A DNA stretch of 64,000 bases from a virus. Positions 15,206 to 23,770 of this stretch are shown here, in pieces; the first letter of the stretch is position 1; each line of letters opens with the position of its first letter. The notes under the pieces are model-generated. The model had not been told where the DNA came from, did no database searches, and saw only the letters and a program-made list of their open reading frames with translations. Position numbers and translations under genes: made by a program. The stretch lies in the IMG/VR virus record IMGVR_UViG_3300031857_000054, positions 43,018 through 107,017 of that record; one strand, 5' to 3'.

Positions 15206-16735
15206 ATGCCTAATCAATCCATTACCAGAGTTAACGGTCGCGTTATAGCTAATGCGCACGTTACCAGCTCTTACTATTCTAAGAATAGTTTGGGTAAGTT
15301 GACCGACAAAAACTTTGTCGAGTCAATGTTGAAAACTAAACCAGACCAGTATGACAAAGTTATGTTGCGTCTGTTCACTGACACTCGCTTGTATTCTAAC
15401 GATTTGTTGGATCTTGTGATGAAGAACGGTAAGCCATTTATGGTTAACGACCCTAATGGTGTCTTCACTTACAAAATCAAGAAGCGTGCTGAACTTCCAA
15501 AAATCATTGCCAACTTTGCTACAACTGTTGCAAAACCTGGTATTGATGGTCAAGAGTTCGAAATCGTATTTGACAAACAAGGTTTTGTTGTAAACGATAT
15601 CATCAGCGCACACCGTTATGAGCAAGAGACTTTGGTACAAATCGTATCTGAGCCTGAGCGTTACCAAAATGGTTTCAAATACCGTTGCCGTGCCGTTGCC
15701 GCTAGTAGCACTGACTTCGTTAACCAACGTTTCTTGGTTGTAGGTACTGAGTACTTCAAAGTAGGTAACGTATTGGGTGAGTACACCACTTCATTCTCTA
15801 GCTTGGGATTGTTCGATGGTCACTTGGAAGTTATGGCTGACGTATTGAGTCAATATGGTGTTGAACACACTATCACTGACTGGGCTGATGCTACTAAACT
15901 TGGTATGCAAACTGACGCTACTGGTAATCCTATGGACTTGACTTACTACACTTTGACTGATCCTACTGCTGAAGCAGAGAAGACAAAGATCGTAGGTTGG
16001 GAACCAACTGTATCTCGTTTGTTGCGTATGGAAATGATGCGCATGAAAGCAAACATGTTGATGTGGGGTCGCCAAGGTCAAGCTAAAGACGAAAGAGGTC
16101 GCTCTACTCGTATGAAGCAAGGTTTGTGGCAGCAATTGCACTTGGGTAACATTATCCAATACGATCGTGGTCAATTCTCTTTGAACTTGATTCGTACTGC
16201 AATTGGTGACTTGTTCTACAACCGTGTATTGATTGCTGATCGTAAAGTAAAAGTTTACACCAACCGTGCAGGTATGGAGTTGGCTTCTTCTGCTATCAAA
16301 AAAGACTTCAACAGTGCGAACTTTATGGTTAACGCTGATAAGTTCATGGATGGTAAAGATCGCTTGAAGCAAGGTTATGCTTTCCAATTTGACCACTACA
16401 TGACTACCGAAACTGGTCCTGTTGAGTTCGTAGAATTGGAACAGTTGAACATGCATGCTACTTTCTTGGAATTGGGACCTAATAAGAAAACTCCTCCAAT
16501 CTTTATCGTACTTGACGTATCTGGTCAAGAAGATTCAGGTATCCGTGAGGTTAAGTTGTCTACTCGTCCTAACATGTACTACCAGTACATCCCAGGTTCA
16601 GTAGGATTCGGAAGCCAACAAACCGTAATTGCTAACAAAGATCCTTATAGCACTTACATCATGAAAGACTTCTGTGGTGTCTTCTTGGAAGATCCAACCA
16701 GAACTGTAATCATTAAAGAATACCCACGCCTCTAA
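15206..16735 (+). CDS. Major capsid protein
   Basis: This 509-residue protein is the main head shell subunit, expected to have the HK97 fold. It follows the scaffold-like gene by 29 bases. Its length fits crAss-like capsid proteins, and no N-terminal delta-domain or protease site is obvious. Codon choice differs from most neighbours: CGT/CGC for Arg, TTG for Leu and GGT for Gly are favoured over AGA, TTA and GGA, as expected for the most abundant protein. Segments such as RLLRMEMMRMKANMLMWGR (about 273-291, a long helix like the HK97 spine helix) and the C-terminal TSRTVIIKEYP-like strand (DPTRTVIIKEYPRL) support the call. A strong stem-loop follows the stop codon. Confidence 0.85.
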   Translation: MPNQSITRVNGRVIANAHVTSSYYSKNSLGKLTDKNFVESMLKTKPDQYDKVMLRLFTDTRLYSNDLLDLVMKNGKPFMVNDPNGVFTYKIKKRAELPKIIANFATTVAKPGIDGQEFEIVFDKQGFVVNDIISAHRYEQETLVQIVSEPERYQNGFKYRCRAVAASSTDFVNQRFLVVGTEYFKVGNVLGEYTTSFSSLGLFDGHLEVMADVLSQYGVEHTITDWADATKLGMQTDATGNPMDLTYYTLTDPTAEAEKTKIVGWEPTVSRLLRMEMMRMKANMLMWGRQGQAKDERGRSTRMKQGLWQQLHLGNIIQYDRGQFSLNLIRTAIGDLFYNRVLIADRKVKVYTNRAGMELASSAIKKDFNSANFMVNADKFMDGKDRLKQGYAFQFDHYMTTETGPVEFVELEQLNMHATFLELGPNKKTPPIFIVLDVSGQEDSGIREVKLSTRPNMYYQYIPGSVGFGSQQTVIANKDPYSTYIMKDFCGVFLEDPTRTVIIKEYPRL

Positions 16736-16753
16736 TCTAGGCGGTCTTTAGAG

Positions 16754-16777
16754 GGGGAGGGTTCTCGGACTCTCCCC
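16754..16777 (+). other. GC-rich stem-loop after the major capsid gene
   Basis: GGGGAGGG (16754-16761) pairs with CTCTCCCC (16770-16777), including one G-U pair, around an 8-base loop. It is not followed by a U-tract, unlike the other terminators here, so it may be an RNA 3'-end stabiliser or partial terminator that raises capsid mRNA relative to downstream genes. Confidence 0.55.
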
Positions 16778-16818
16778 TGATAAAGATATTAGATTAACCA
16801 AAACAATCAACCAAAATA

Positions 16819-17760
16819 ATGAAAGGACAAGAAATCGCACGCGGAACAAAGGTTATTAAACCTTACCGCAAAGAACCTGCAAACTCTAGGAGTTTAGAAG
16901 GATCACTGTACAGGGAGGGATTTAATTTCATCCCAGGTACATCAAAAAAGTTTTACCCTCGTGTTGATTCACGTGGAGTAATACGAACAGGACTAGATGA
17001 AAACGCAATGAAGTTGCGAGCAATCGAAGACCCTGAAGTAAGAGAGCAAGAGATGAACCGTATTAAGACTTTAAAAACTTACTACGAATCTATTTTAGAT
17101 GAATCTCTTGACCCTACTAGTACGTTCTATGACGAAATAAAAGAGAATGGGTACACCCTAGAAGATGGAGACAATATCTTTAACTTGGAGAATCCCCGTG
17201 ATGCAATTAACTTCTTTTGGTTACTTGAAACGGATATGGTTGCTCACAGTATAGACGATATTGAAACTGGAAAAGCTGACGGATCTATTGTACGTTTTTA
17301 TGTACACGATGGTGAAGTAGAATCTAAATCCGCTTTTGAACGTAAAAAGCGAATTAACAGTGCGATTGCAGAGTTAGATAGAATGACTGCAGTTAAACGT
17401 AAGAAGATTCAAAAGCTTTTAGGTTTAGGATTGGCTGGAGATGCAAGTGAGGAAGAAGTATACAATGCTCTAGACGAGTATTTGCGTATTCCTGCTACTG
17501 CTCTTGACCAAGACCCAATCGCTGCGTTTACGAAAATCACTAAGTACAGTGAAGAGACCTTGGCTATCAAGTCTCTAATCCGTGAGTTGATTGACTACAA
17601 CGTTATAAGAGTTAAAGGTTCTGTAGTTTATGAAGGAGAGCACGTATGGGCTAGATCAGTAGAAGAGTTAGAATTAACTTTGGCTGACCCTAAGAACTCC
17701 GACATTTACGATGCCTTTAAAGACAAAGTAAAAAACAAAATGAAACTATCCGTTATCTAA
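16819..17760 (+). CDS. Head-associated structural protein, unknown fold
   Basis: This 313-residue protein is encoded 83 bases after the major capsid gene. It has a basic N-terminus (ARGTKVIKPYRKEP), a helical core with YYESILDESLDPTS and SAIAELDRMTAVKRKKIQKL, and a C-terminal segment (YEGEHVWARSVEELELTLAD) that I recall as a recurrent signature of crAss-like proteins in this position. It may be a minor head or head-tail completion protein. The leader contains AACCAAAACAATCAACC, a looser version of the CCAACC leader motif. No catalytic motif is seen. Confidence 0.5.
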   Translation: MKGQEIARGTKVIKPYRKEPANSRSLEGSLYREGFNFIPGTSKKFYPRVDSRGVIRTGLDENAMKLRAIEDPEVREQEMNRIKTLKTYYESILDESLDPTSTFYDEIKENGYTLEDGDNIFNLENPRDAINFFWLLETDMVAHSIDDIETGKADGSIVRFYVHDGEVESKSAFERKKRINSAIAELDRMTAVKRKKIQKLLGLGLAGDASEEEVYNALDEYLRIPATALDQDPIAAFTKITKYSEETLAIKSLIRELIDYNVIRVKGSVVYEGEHVWARSVEELELTLADPKNSDIYDAFKDKVKNKMKLSVI

Positions 17761-17769
17761 TAACCGAAG

Positions 17770-18486
17770 ATGATACCAGTACAAGAGTTGATATACGAGT
17801 TTAAGTTAAGCTTAAATAAGATGGACAGGCAAGACAACGTGCAAGTCCCTCTAGAAGATATTTTGGTTTTCTTAAATCAGGCTCAATTATCTTGGGTAGA
17901 ATCTAAAGTAGGAGAAAACAACATTTTCAGACACGGATACGAAGGGACAAGAAAGAGAATTGAAGACTTGCAAGTATTGAAAGTTGACGATGTTTCTTTG
18001 ACACTAGTAAAAACAACAGACGTTCTTTATAAAGGCTACAAAGCCAGTTTGAAATCTCTCCCTAACTACATGATGTATGTAATGTCGCATGTAGGTGCAA
18101 GGAAAGAAGATTGTAAAGCAGGTTTAACAGTAGATTTAATTAGACAAAACGATCTGTCAACATTATACTTTGATGCAAACTTCAGCCCCTCCTTTGAATG
18201 GAGAAACACATTTGCAACAATCGGCCAAGATAACATCACTGTATACACTGACGAAAGTTTTGAAATTGAGAATCTTTACCTTACTTACTTAAGATATCCA
18301 AAGCCAATAGATTCAGAAGGCTACATCAACTTAGATGGATTGGATTCAGTAAATATGGACTGTGAACTTCCTTACTATGCTAAATCAGATATTCTGAATT
18401 TAGCTATTAAGTTTGCCGCACAATCAGTAGACAACCAAGGCCAAGCAGCTTTTGCAGAGGACAGAAGTGTTAAAAACTCAGAATAA
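17770..18486 (+). CDS. Putative ring/adaptor (tail connector) protein
   Basis: This 238-residue protein has an N-terminal helical part (VQELIYEFKLSLNKMDRQDN... VPLEDILVFLNQAQLSWVES) followed by a beta-rich domain (about 70-190) and a C-terminal helix (YYAKSDILNLAIKFAAQSVDN). Helix-beta-helix proteins of this size are the ring or adaptor subunits beneath the portal in crAss-like phages (equivalents of P22 gp4 or T7 gp11). The YLRYPKPI segment near the end of the beta domain is also found, in general form, in such proteins. It starts nine bases after the previous stop. The ring assignment is by architecture and place. Confidence 0.5.
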   Translation: MIPVQELIYEFKLSLNKMDRQDNVQVPLEDILVFLNQAQLSWVESKVGENNIFRHGYEGTRKRIEDLQVLKVDDVSLTLVKTTDVLYKGYKASLKSLPNYMMYVMSHVGARKEDCKAGLTVDLIRQNDLSTLYFDANFSPSFEWRNTFATIGQDNITVYTDESFEIENLYLTYLRYPKPIDSEGYINLDGLDSVNMDCELPYYAKSDILNLAIKFAAQSVDNQGQAAFAEDRSVKNSE

Positions 18487-18503
18487 ACTAATAATATAAA
18501 AAA

Positions 18504-19922
18504 ATGAACTACGATTTCACCCAAGTATTTGTTCCGACTAACAAATACACTACAACTGGAAACGGATTCGATGCACTAGGTGCTCGTATCTTCGGCGTAT
18601 TTACTCCTACCTATGTCGCTAACACCGATCAGTTGGTAGGCTTTCAATCTGTTAACTACACTACTGGTGCTCCAACTCCTTCTACTACACAACCTTTCAA
18701 AGAGATTGTGTTGGCTATGGGTACAGGTACTTCTTACCCTGCCAATAAGTTTGGTAGCTTTAAGTCTCCTGTAATCAGAAAAGGTAAGTTGACTCAAGTT
18801 TCTTACGTGCCTGCTGATGCAAGTGCTGCTAAACAACAAATTACTTATCTTGGTTATGATGAGGTTAACGATTTCAAATCACCTAGTTTTTCTTGTGATG
18901 AGGAATACGTTGTAACCATCAAAATCGATGAGTACTGGTCTAAAGGTGTATTCCAACCAATGATTCAAGAGTCAGTTCGTGTTAAAACTGTAAACTGCTC
19001 AGAGTGCGGTGGTGGTTGTGATGCATTGGATTGCTATGATATTATGGCTTCTGTAGCTAGTAAGATCAATGCTAATCCTTTGTTGAGCAAGTACGTAAAT
19101 GCTACTCACGTATTCAAAGGTTCTGCACCTTCTTACAAGTACACTTTGACTTTGCCTGATGCTGGTAACTCTACTGCAGAAAACGCTGTGTTGACTGCTT
19201 TGCAAGCTTACTACCCATCTGCTACTTACGGTACTATTGCTATCACAACTACTGATACTGATGGTGACACTGATGCTGATGCATTGGGTAACATCTTGTA
19301 CGAAATTGCAACTCCTTTGATTGCAAACGTAGCTGATATGCCTACTTACTTAGGTGTAGCTTGGGAGTCAGTTAAGTCAAGTGCTGGTTCAGTAACTGCT
19401 TGTGGTGTTAAATTGGAAGGTAAAGCATTGGATGCTTTCGGAAACGCTTGTGTTCCTGATGCTGTTCCTTACGTATTCAACTTGGTTCGTTTCCAAGTAG
19501 TTGCGGCTAAAGGTCCTTTCACTACCCAAGACTTCGATATCAACGACTTGACTGGTCCTTGGTATGTTACTAAAACTCAAGATGTTAAGTATGCAATTGG
19601 TGCTGGTTCTGCTATGGCTGAATTGGAGCGTCACTTCTTCCGTAACAACTTGCCTAACGTAGCTGAGTCTGTGTACTACTGGAATCCTATCTACAACGAG
19701 GATGTAAACCAGTTCTTGTATGTAAACAGCACTTTGTTGTACAACGTACTTTCTGTTAAATTCTTGGATGATTCTCCAGTAGGATTTGAAAAGAAATCAG
19801 TAAATAGCCATGAGGTATTGATTATGGTAGACACAACTAACGAAGCTGCTAATAGTGTTATTAGTAGTGCAGGTAGTGTTTCTGCAAACATTCTTGCCTT
19901 CTTTAACTATTTCGCTGCCTAA
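18504..19922 (+). CDS. Abundant cysteine-containing virion protein
   Basis: This 472-residue protein has codon choice like the major capsid gene (TTG, CGT, GGT, GCT), which suggests very high expression. The N-terminal 160 residues are beta-rich (FTQVFVPTNKYTTTGNGFDA). A cysteine cluster, CSECGGGCDALDCYD at about 165-179, precedes a middle domain (about 180-320) with a second Cys pair region. The C-terminal domain includes ELERHFFRNNLPNVAESVYYW and ends with an Ala/Ser-rich helix. A strong terminator follows. It may be a capsid-surface or fibre-base protein, or another major virion component. I do not recognise a family. Confidence 0.55.
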   Translation: MNYDFTQVFVPTNKYTTTGNGFDALGARIFGVFTPTYVANTDQLVGFQSVNYTTGAPTPSTTQPFKEIVLAMGTGTSYPANKFGSFKSPVIRKGKLTQVSYVPADASAAKQQITYLGYDEVNDFKSPSFSCDEEYVVTIKIDEYWSKGVFQPMIQESVRVKTVNCSECGGGCDALDCYDIMASVASKINANPLLSKYVNATHVFKGSAPSYKYTLTLPDAGNSTAENAVLTALQAYYPSATYGTIAITTTDTDGDTDADALGNILYEIATPLIANVADMPTYLGVAWESVKSSAGSVTACGVKLEGKALDAFGNACVPDAVPYVFNLVRFQVVAAKGPFTTQDFDINDLTGPWYVTKTQDVKYAIGAGSAMAELERHFFRNNLPNVAESVYYWNPIYNEDVNQFLYVNSTLLYNVLSVKFLDDSPVGFEKKSVNSHEVLIMVDTTNEAANSVISSAGSVSANILAFFNYFAA

Positions 19923-19935
19923 TTAGACGAATAAT

Positions 19936-19960
19936 GGGGGGACTGAACTCCCCCCTTTTT
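19936..19960 (+). terminator. Rho-independent terminator
   Basis: GGGGGGA (19936-19942) pairs with TCCCCCC (19949-19955) around a 6-base loop, followed by TTTTT (19956-19960). It lies 14 bases after the stop of the abundant virion protein gene. Confidence 0.85.
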
Positions 19961-19984
19961 CTAACTTTTAAAAAATAAAAAATC

Positions 19985-20434
19985 ATGGCAAAAGATATTA
20001 TTCTTAAACTCGGCACCTACATGACCACTGTTAATAACAAAGACATTGCTGCAGGTGCTATCCCAGGAGCTTCTTTAGAGAAGTTTGTTGTTAACCTTTT
20101 AAAGAGCCCTACTTGCTGCGTTAAGTATGTAACGTTAAGCAAAGGAACTGTAACACAGTCAGGTAGTATTACTACTGCAGTTACATTGAACCAGCCTGCT
20201 GGTGAGATTACAACTGTAAGTGCTACTATTGCTGCAGGTGCAATGTCCTCTTTTACACTTAACAATAGTTTTATTAAAGCTGATTCTGTAATTATGGCTA
20301 CAGTTAACGACACTACTGGTACTGGTCTATTGGCCGTACAAGTTGATGGTATTGTTGCAGGTTCTTGCACAGTATCTCTTGGAGGTGTTGTTGCGAATAC
20401 TGGAGTTGTAATCGTTGGATTTGCAATTATGTAA
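19985..20434 (+). CDS. Putative capsid decoration (auxiliary) protein
   Basis: This 149-residue protein has a short N-terminal region with adjacent cysteines (TCCVKYV, about 38-44) and a C-terminal beta-sandwich domain (about 72-149) made of regular short strands: TVSATIAAGAMSSFTLNN, then VIMATVNDTTGTGLLAVQV, and a final VVIVGFAIM. This small domain is frequent as a stand-alone or C-terminal unit in phage head decoration proteins, to my recollection. The gene is bracketed by terminators at 19936 and 20441 with no promoter in between, so its RNA must arise by read-through or processing. That arrangement could fix its amount relative to the shell protein. Function is inferred. Confidence 0.5.
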   Translation: MAKDIILKLGTYMTTVNNKDIAAGAIPGASLEKFVVNLLKSPTCCVKYVTLSKGTVTQSGSITTAVTLNQPAGEITTVSATIAAGAMSSFTLNNSFIKADSVIMATVNDTTGTGLLAVQVDGIVAGSCTVSLGGVVANTGVVIVGFAIM

Positions 20435-20440
20435 TTAACA

Positions 20441-20462
20441 GGGGAGAGAAATCTCCCCTTTT
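20441..20462 (+). terminator. Rho-independent terminator with GNRA tetraloop
   Basis: GGGGAGA (20441-20447) pairs with TCTCCCC (20452-20458) around a GAAA tetraloop, followed by TTTT (20459-20462). It lies directly after the putative decoration gene and 12 bases before the next start codon. Confidence 0.85.
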
Positions 20463-20474
20463 AAAATGAATTAA

Positions 20475-20984
20475 ATGGCTAACTTACAAAGAAATATAGA
20501 AGTTTTAAAAGCTAAGGATTGTGCTTACTTATCAATCCTAGATACCTCGTACTATCCTGAAACTTTAGACGAGGCAAACATTCAAATCACTGCACCTGGT
20601 TATGATATTCCATTTGAATTTGCTTTTACTTTAAATGAAGTAAACGTATACAATTCATACACTTTTGGATTCACTACCAATGCAACGGCAGATTTTGTAG
20701 AATTGCCAGATGGTTTATATACTTTGAACTTAACTACTTGCCCTGACACAGGAGTATGTACTAGATATCACCTACGCACTTGTAGGATTGATTGTAGACT
20801 TGCTGTACAATGGGCTAAGTATGCACAAGATTGTGAGGATGAAAAAATCCTTTACTATCTAGATAAGATTGAGTTTCTGCTACGGGGAGGAGAAGCTAAC
20901 GCAGATTTATGTAACCCCGAAAAAGCAATTGAATTATACAGAAAAGCAGATGACTTACTTAGACGATTTGAACTTGACTGTTAA
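20475..20984 (+). CDS. Cysteine-rich putative virion protein (head fibre module)
   Basis: This 169-residue protein has an N-terminal beta domain (about 1-95) containing ELPDGLYTLNLTTCPDTG, followed by several Cys in RYHLRTCRIDCRLAVQW (about 99-115). Two or three helices follow (CEDEKILYYLDKIEFLLRGG, then ELYRKADDLLRRFELDC). The spacing of Cys before the helices suggests disulfides or a metal site. It begins 12 bases after a terminator, so its expression probably depends on read-through. It overlaps the next small gene by 35 bases. It may be a head-attachment or assembly protein for the fibres encoded at 21151 and 21726. I do not recognise the family. Confidence 0.45.
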   Translation: MANLQRNIEVLKAKDCAYLSILDTSYYPETLDEANIQITAPGYDIPFEFAFTLNEVNVYNSYTFGFTTNATADFVELPDGLYTLNLTTCPDTGVCTRYHLRTCRIDCRLAVQWAKYAQDCEDEKILYYLDKIEFLLRGGEANADLCNPEKAIELYRKADDLLRRFELDC

Positions 20985-21138
20985 AGAAAAACTTGCTAAG
21001 GCGGCAGTAAAAGAAATGCAGCATATCAAGTACTTAACAAAACCATACTACAAAAAATCTAGGAAGTATATGCGTTTCTTGAAACTAGCACATTGCTTAG
21101 ATTGTGTAGACACAAACAACCTTAAAATTAAACTATAA
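20950..21138 (+). CDS. Small basic protein, unknown
   Basis: ATG 20950 was chosen over an in-frame ATG at 20869, which would double the overlap with the upstream gene and adds residues that read as its shadow. The product has 62 residues with a helical N-terminus (DLNLTVKEKLAKAAVKEM) and a basic middle (YYKKSRKYMRFLKL). Its C-terminal CLDCVD has a CxxC pair. It may accompany the Cys-rich neighbours in head fibre assembly, but no function can be assigned. Confidence 0.4.
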   Translation: MTYLDDLNLTVKEKLAKAAVKEMQHIKYLTKPYYKKSRKYMRFLKLAHCLDCVDTNNLKIKL

Positions 21139-21150
21139 CTACGAAAAATA

Positions 21151-21714
21151 ATGGCAAACAAAGCATACAAACCTTGCTGCGAACCTAACAACTGTGGAGA
21201 GATTATTCCTTCAAAGTGTGTTAAGTATACTGGAACTCCTACTACGGATGGTCCTATTGATAAAGAGTTTACTTGTACTCCTTATCTGAATGACGTTATT
21301 CATTTATTTGATGATAATCTTAAAGACATTATTGGAAAAATCGGTATTAGCAAAACTGCGCTTGATGGTGCTAACTCATCTTGTGGTCTTAATTTGGTTA
21401 ATACTGGTTCTCTTACTACATATGAAGTTAATGATACTAGGTATGTTCAAAGTGAGGTAGTTGTACAACTGTTGAATGTTGTATGTGCTTTACAAAAACA
21501 AGTTAATTACTTGAAGAATGAGAATGTTACTACAGATAGTGGTAATGTATTCTGGCTTGATTTGCCTTTAGACCAAGATTTTAAAACATGGTTAAGTATA
21601 AACGGACAATGCGTTTTAACGGAACCTTGTGTACCTGCTGGTGGTATTACTACTTTACGTGGTTTACTTCAAGCTATGATAACTAAACTTTGTGACTGTT
21701 GCCCAAATCCATAA
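21151..21714 (+). CDS. Cysteine-rich head fibre-like protein (short paralogue)
   Basis: This 187-residue protein opens with a Cys-rich segment (CCEPNNCGEIIPSKCVKYTG, about 9-28) whose pattern is repeated at the start of the next gene (GCLSTNFGKCVTYSG). A helical region follows (NDVIHLFDDNLKDIIGKIG). A second Cys-containing part contains VVQLLNVVCALQKQVNYLKN, likely a short coiled coil for trimerisation, and the C-terminus ends MITKLCDCCPNP. It may be the base or partner of the long fibre encoded downstream. The shared N-termini point to a common docking site on the virion. Function is inferred from paralogy and context. Confidence 0.5.
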   Translation: MANKAYKPCCEPNNCGEIIPSKCVKYTGTPTTDGPIDKEFTCTPYLNDVIHLFDDNLKDIIGKIGISKTALDGANSSCGLNLVNTGSLTTYEVNDTRYVQSEVVVQLLNVVCALQKQVNYLKNENVTTDSGNVFWLDLPLDQDFKTWLSINGQCVLTEPCVPAGGITTLRGLLQAMITKLCDCCPNP

Positions 21715-21725
21715 TCTAAAATATA

Positions 21726-23651
21726 ATGAGTACTTGTCTTGACTGCTACGGAACCAACACAATAGAACCATGTGCTGAAATTGGATGCCTTTCCACAAAT
21801 TTTGGAAAGTGCGTTACTTACTCAGGCACAGGTTTGTATTGTTCTCTAGGTCCAATTAATACCTTTACCTATTCGGGTACTGCTGTTGCTATAGTTTCTG
21901 AAGTTACCGTGGTAGTTGGTGCTACTGGCGGTTCTGGTTCAGGTGCTACTTTTAGTGTAACTAGAGGACCATCTTCTACATCATACACAATCTCTATTGT
22001 AAATAAAGGTAGCGGATATGCAATAGGAGAAACTCTTACCATTGCTGGTACAGCTGTAGGTGGTACGGCTCCTGCGAATAACATTTCAATTGTAGTAACT
22101 ACACTATCAGCTATTATTGATAGCACCTATACAATGGATGCGGCTATCAAGAATTTGCATGATCGTATCTGTAACTTAACTCCAACTGGTCTTTTATACA
22201 GTGGATTTAACTATGCTTGTCTTCGTCAAGGAGGTAACTTAGAGTCAGTAGGTGCGTCTATTACTACTGCACAAGGATTTGCTGAATCTTCTTCTGCTGC
22301 GTTGTGTGCGTTAAACACACGTTTAAAAGCAGTAGAGACTCCAACCTTTACTGTGCCTGGTTGTGTAACAGGATTAACTTCTGGTGTTTCTACTCTAGGA
22401 GCAATCTTAACTGAGTATGGTAACAAACTTTGTGCTATTGCAGGAGGAACAGGAGGTATTACCATCACTGGAGTAACAGTTCCAGGTAGTTGTACAATGA
22501 CTACTATCCCCTCATCAACTGCCCCTATTGGTACTTGGTTTGATTGGGTAGTAGACAATATGTGCTCAATCACCACGGGATTGAATGCGGCAATTACTTC
22601 AACTAACTCAACCGTAAGTACTATAACTACTTTCTTGGGTAGTACCACGAAATTTAATAACAGTGCAAACTGTTTGACTGCCTTGGGAGGTACAGCAACT
22701 GATTCTGCTCATGCTACTATTGGTTATCTTACCACTAAGGTATGTGCAGTAGACACAACCGTTAACGCTATTCCTTCTTATATTAAGACTGATAGTGTTG
22801 CTCTTAACTGGGTAGGTTGTTTTGGTTCTGCACCATATAGTTACGCTAACACTGCAACTACAATTCAAACTCAATTACAAAGAATTGTAGCCGTATTGAA
22901 TGCTGAGAAAACTGCATACTCTGCAGACTTTGTACTAACTACAGCAGGTTGTGGTTCCAAGATTGTGTCTTTGGCTCCTACTGCTGCTTTCTCTTGTAGT
23001 TCACTTTCTACTTGTTCCATCAATTCTCTTGGAGATGTAATAGTAACCACTCCTGTGAATCCTGATGTACTTTACTATAACGGAACTAACTGGGTTAATA
23101 AAAATATTAACGCATTGGTTACTATGTCAAGTACTGACGGCACAGTGGCAATTACTCCAACTACAACTGCAGGTAACGTAAACTACGATTTGAGTGTTAC
23201 TGGTTTGACAGCTACTAGAGCAAACCTTACTGCAATAGCAGTAACTGGAGCAAACAACACATTCCCTGCAGCTTACCCAACTAGTCCTGGTACTGGATAC
23301 GCTCAAGTAACTAAACAAGGTAGTATTGTGACTTTAGCAGGTAGTATTGAGTTGGTGGTGACAAGTGGACTTACATTAGCTTTTGGTACACCTGTACCTA
23401 TCGCAACTGTGCCTGCTGGATTTAGACCTATAACAGGGCCTATCAGTTTCTACTCAAGAGCATTTAAAAAGGGAACTGCTCCATACAATGATCCTGATGG
23501 TTCTTTTGATGCAAGAATTACCATTGACATAGCAGGTACTGTAAATATAATTCCTTATCCTACATACCCTGCAGCAAGTTTAGTGCTTGCTACTGCTGGT
23601 AGTAAGGTAGAAATATTGTTAGGAGCACACTCCTATAGTATCCTACCATAA
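21726..23651 (+). CDS. Putative head fibre with tandem Cys-containing repeats
   Basis: This 641-residue protein begins with a Cys-rich docking segment like that of the 21151 gene. A small beta domain (about 40-125) contains GSGATFSVTRG and GSGYAIGETLTIAG, a repeat type common in phage fibres. About five degenerate units (residues 135-400) follow, each with a Cys before and after a helix, such as NKLCAIAGG, DNMCSITTGL and TKVCAVDTTV. The C-terminal part (about 440-641) is beta-rich and ends in a globular domain likely to bind a receptor or glycan. A terminator follows. Trimeric assembly with disulfides is an inference. It may be the head fibre, or a tail-side fibre. Confidence 0.5.
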   Translation: MSTCLDCYGTNTIEPCAEIGCLSTNFGKCVTYSGTGLYCSLGPINTFTYSGTAVAIVSEVTVVVGATGGSGSGATFSVTRGPSSTSYTISIVNKGSGYAIGETLTIAGTAVGGTAPANNISIVVTTLSAIIDSTYTMDAAIKNLHDRICNLTPTGLLYSGFNYACLRQGGNLESVGASITTAQGFAESSSAALCALNTRLKAVETPTFTVPGCVTGLTSGVSTLGAILTEYGNKLCAIAGGTGGITITGVTVPGSCTMTTIPSSTAPIGTWFDWVVDNMCSITTGLNAAITSTNSTVSTITTFLGSTTKFNNSANCLTALGGTATDSAHATIGYLTTKVCAVDTTVNAIPSYIKTDSVALNWVGCFGSAPYSYANTATTIQTQLQRIVAVLNAEKTAYSADFVLTTAGCGSKIVSLAPTAAFSCSSLSTCSINSLGDVIVTTPVNPDVLYYNGTNWVNKNINALVTMSSTDGTVAITPTTTAGNVNYDLSVTGLTATRANLTAIAVTGANNTFPAAYPTSPGTGYAQVTKQGSIVTLAGSIELVVTSGLTLAFGTPVPIATVPAGFRPITGPISFYSRAFKKGTAPYNDPDGSFDARITIDIAGTVNIIPYPTYPAASLVLATAGSKVEILLGAHSYSILP

Positions 23652-23655
23652 GATC

Positions 23656-23687
23656 TTGACAGTTTACTAGGGTTGGTTGTCTGTCAA
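23656..23687 (+). other. Stem-loop between fibre gene and terminator
   Basis: TTGACAG (23656-23662) pairs with CTGTCAA (23681-23687) with an 18-base loop. It lies directly before a stronger terminator. It could aid RNA 3'-end formation, or its TTGAC may be incidental. Confidence 0.3.
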
Positions 23688-23697
23688 AACCCCGAAT

Positions 23698-23722
23698 AGA
23701 GCCTAGGCAACTAGGCTCTTTT
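23698..23722 (+). terminator. Rho-independent terminator with GNRA tetraloop
   Basis: AGAGCCTAG (23698-23706) pairs with CTAGGCTCT (23711-23719) around GCAA, with TTTT at 23719-23722. It closes the head gene unit before the promoter at 23740. Confidence 0.85.
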
Positions 23723-23739
23723 GGTTTAATTAAAAGTAA

Positions 23740-23770
23740 TTGACATTAGTAACAGTTTAAATTATATTTG
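23740..23770 (+). promoter_or_regulatory. Promoter for the ring-muzzle unit
   Basis: TTG (in TTGAC, 23740-23744) lies 20 bases before TATATTTG (23763-23770). The leader to ATG 23796 is about 25 bases. It follows a terminator by 18 bases, so it starts a new transcription unit. Confidence 0.8.

Noticed and set aside
15791-16528. 245-codon open frame on the minus strand inside the major capsid gene
   Set aside because: It mirrors the strongly biased codons of the capsid gene, lacks a recognisable protein pattern and has no promoter. It is a shadow.
23656-23662. TTGACA in the hairpin after the fibre gene as a -33 element
   Set aside because: No TAnnTTTG lies 19-20 bases downstream; the promoter used is at 23740.
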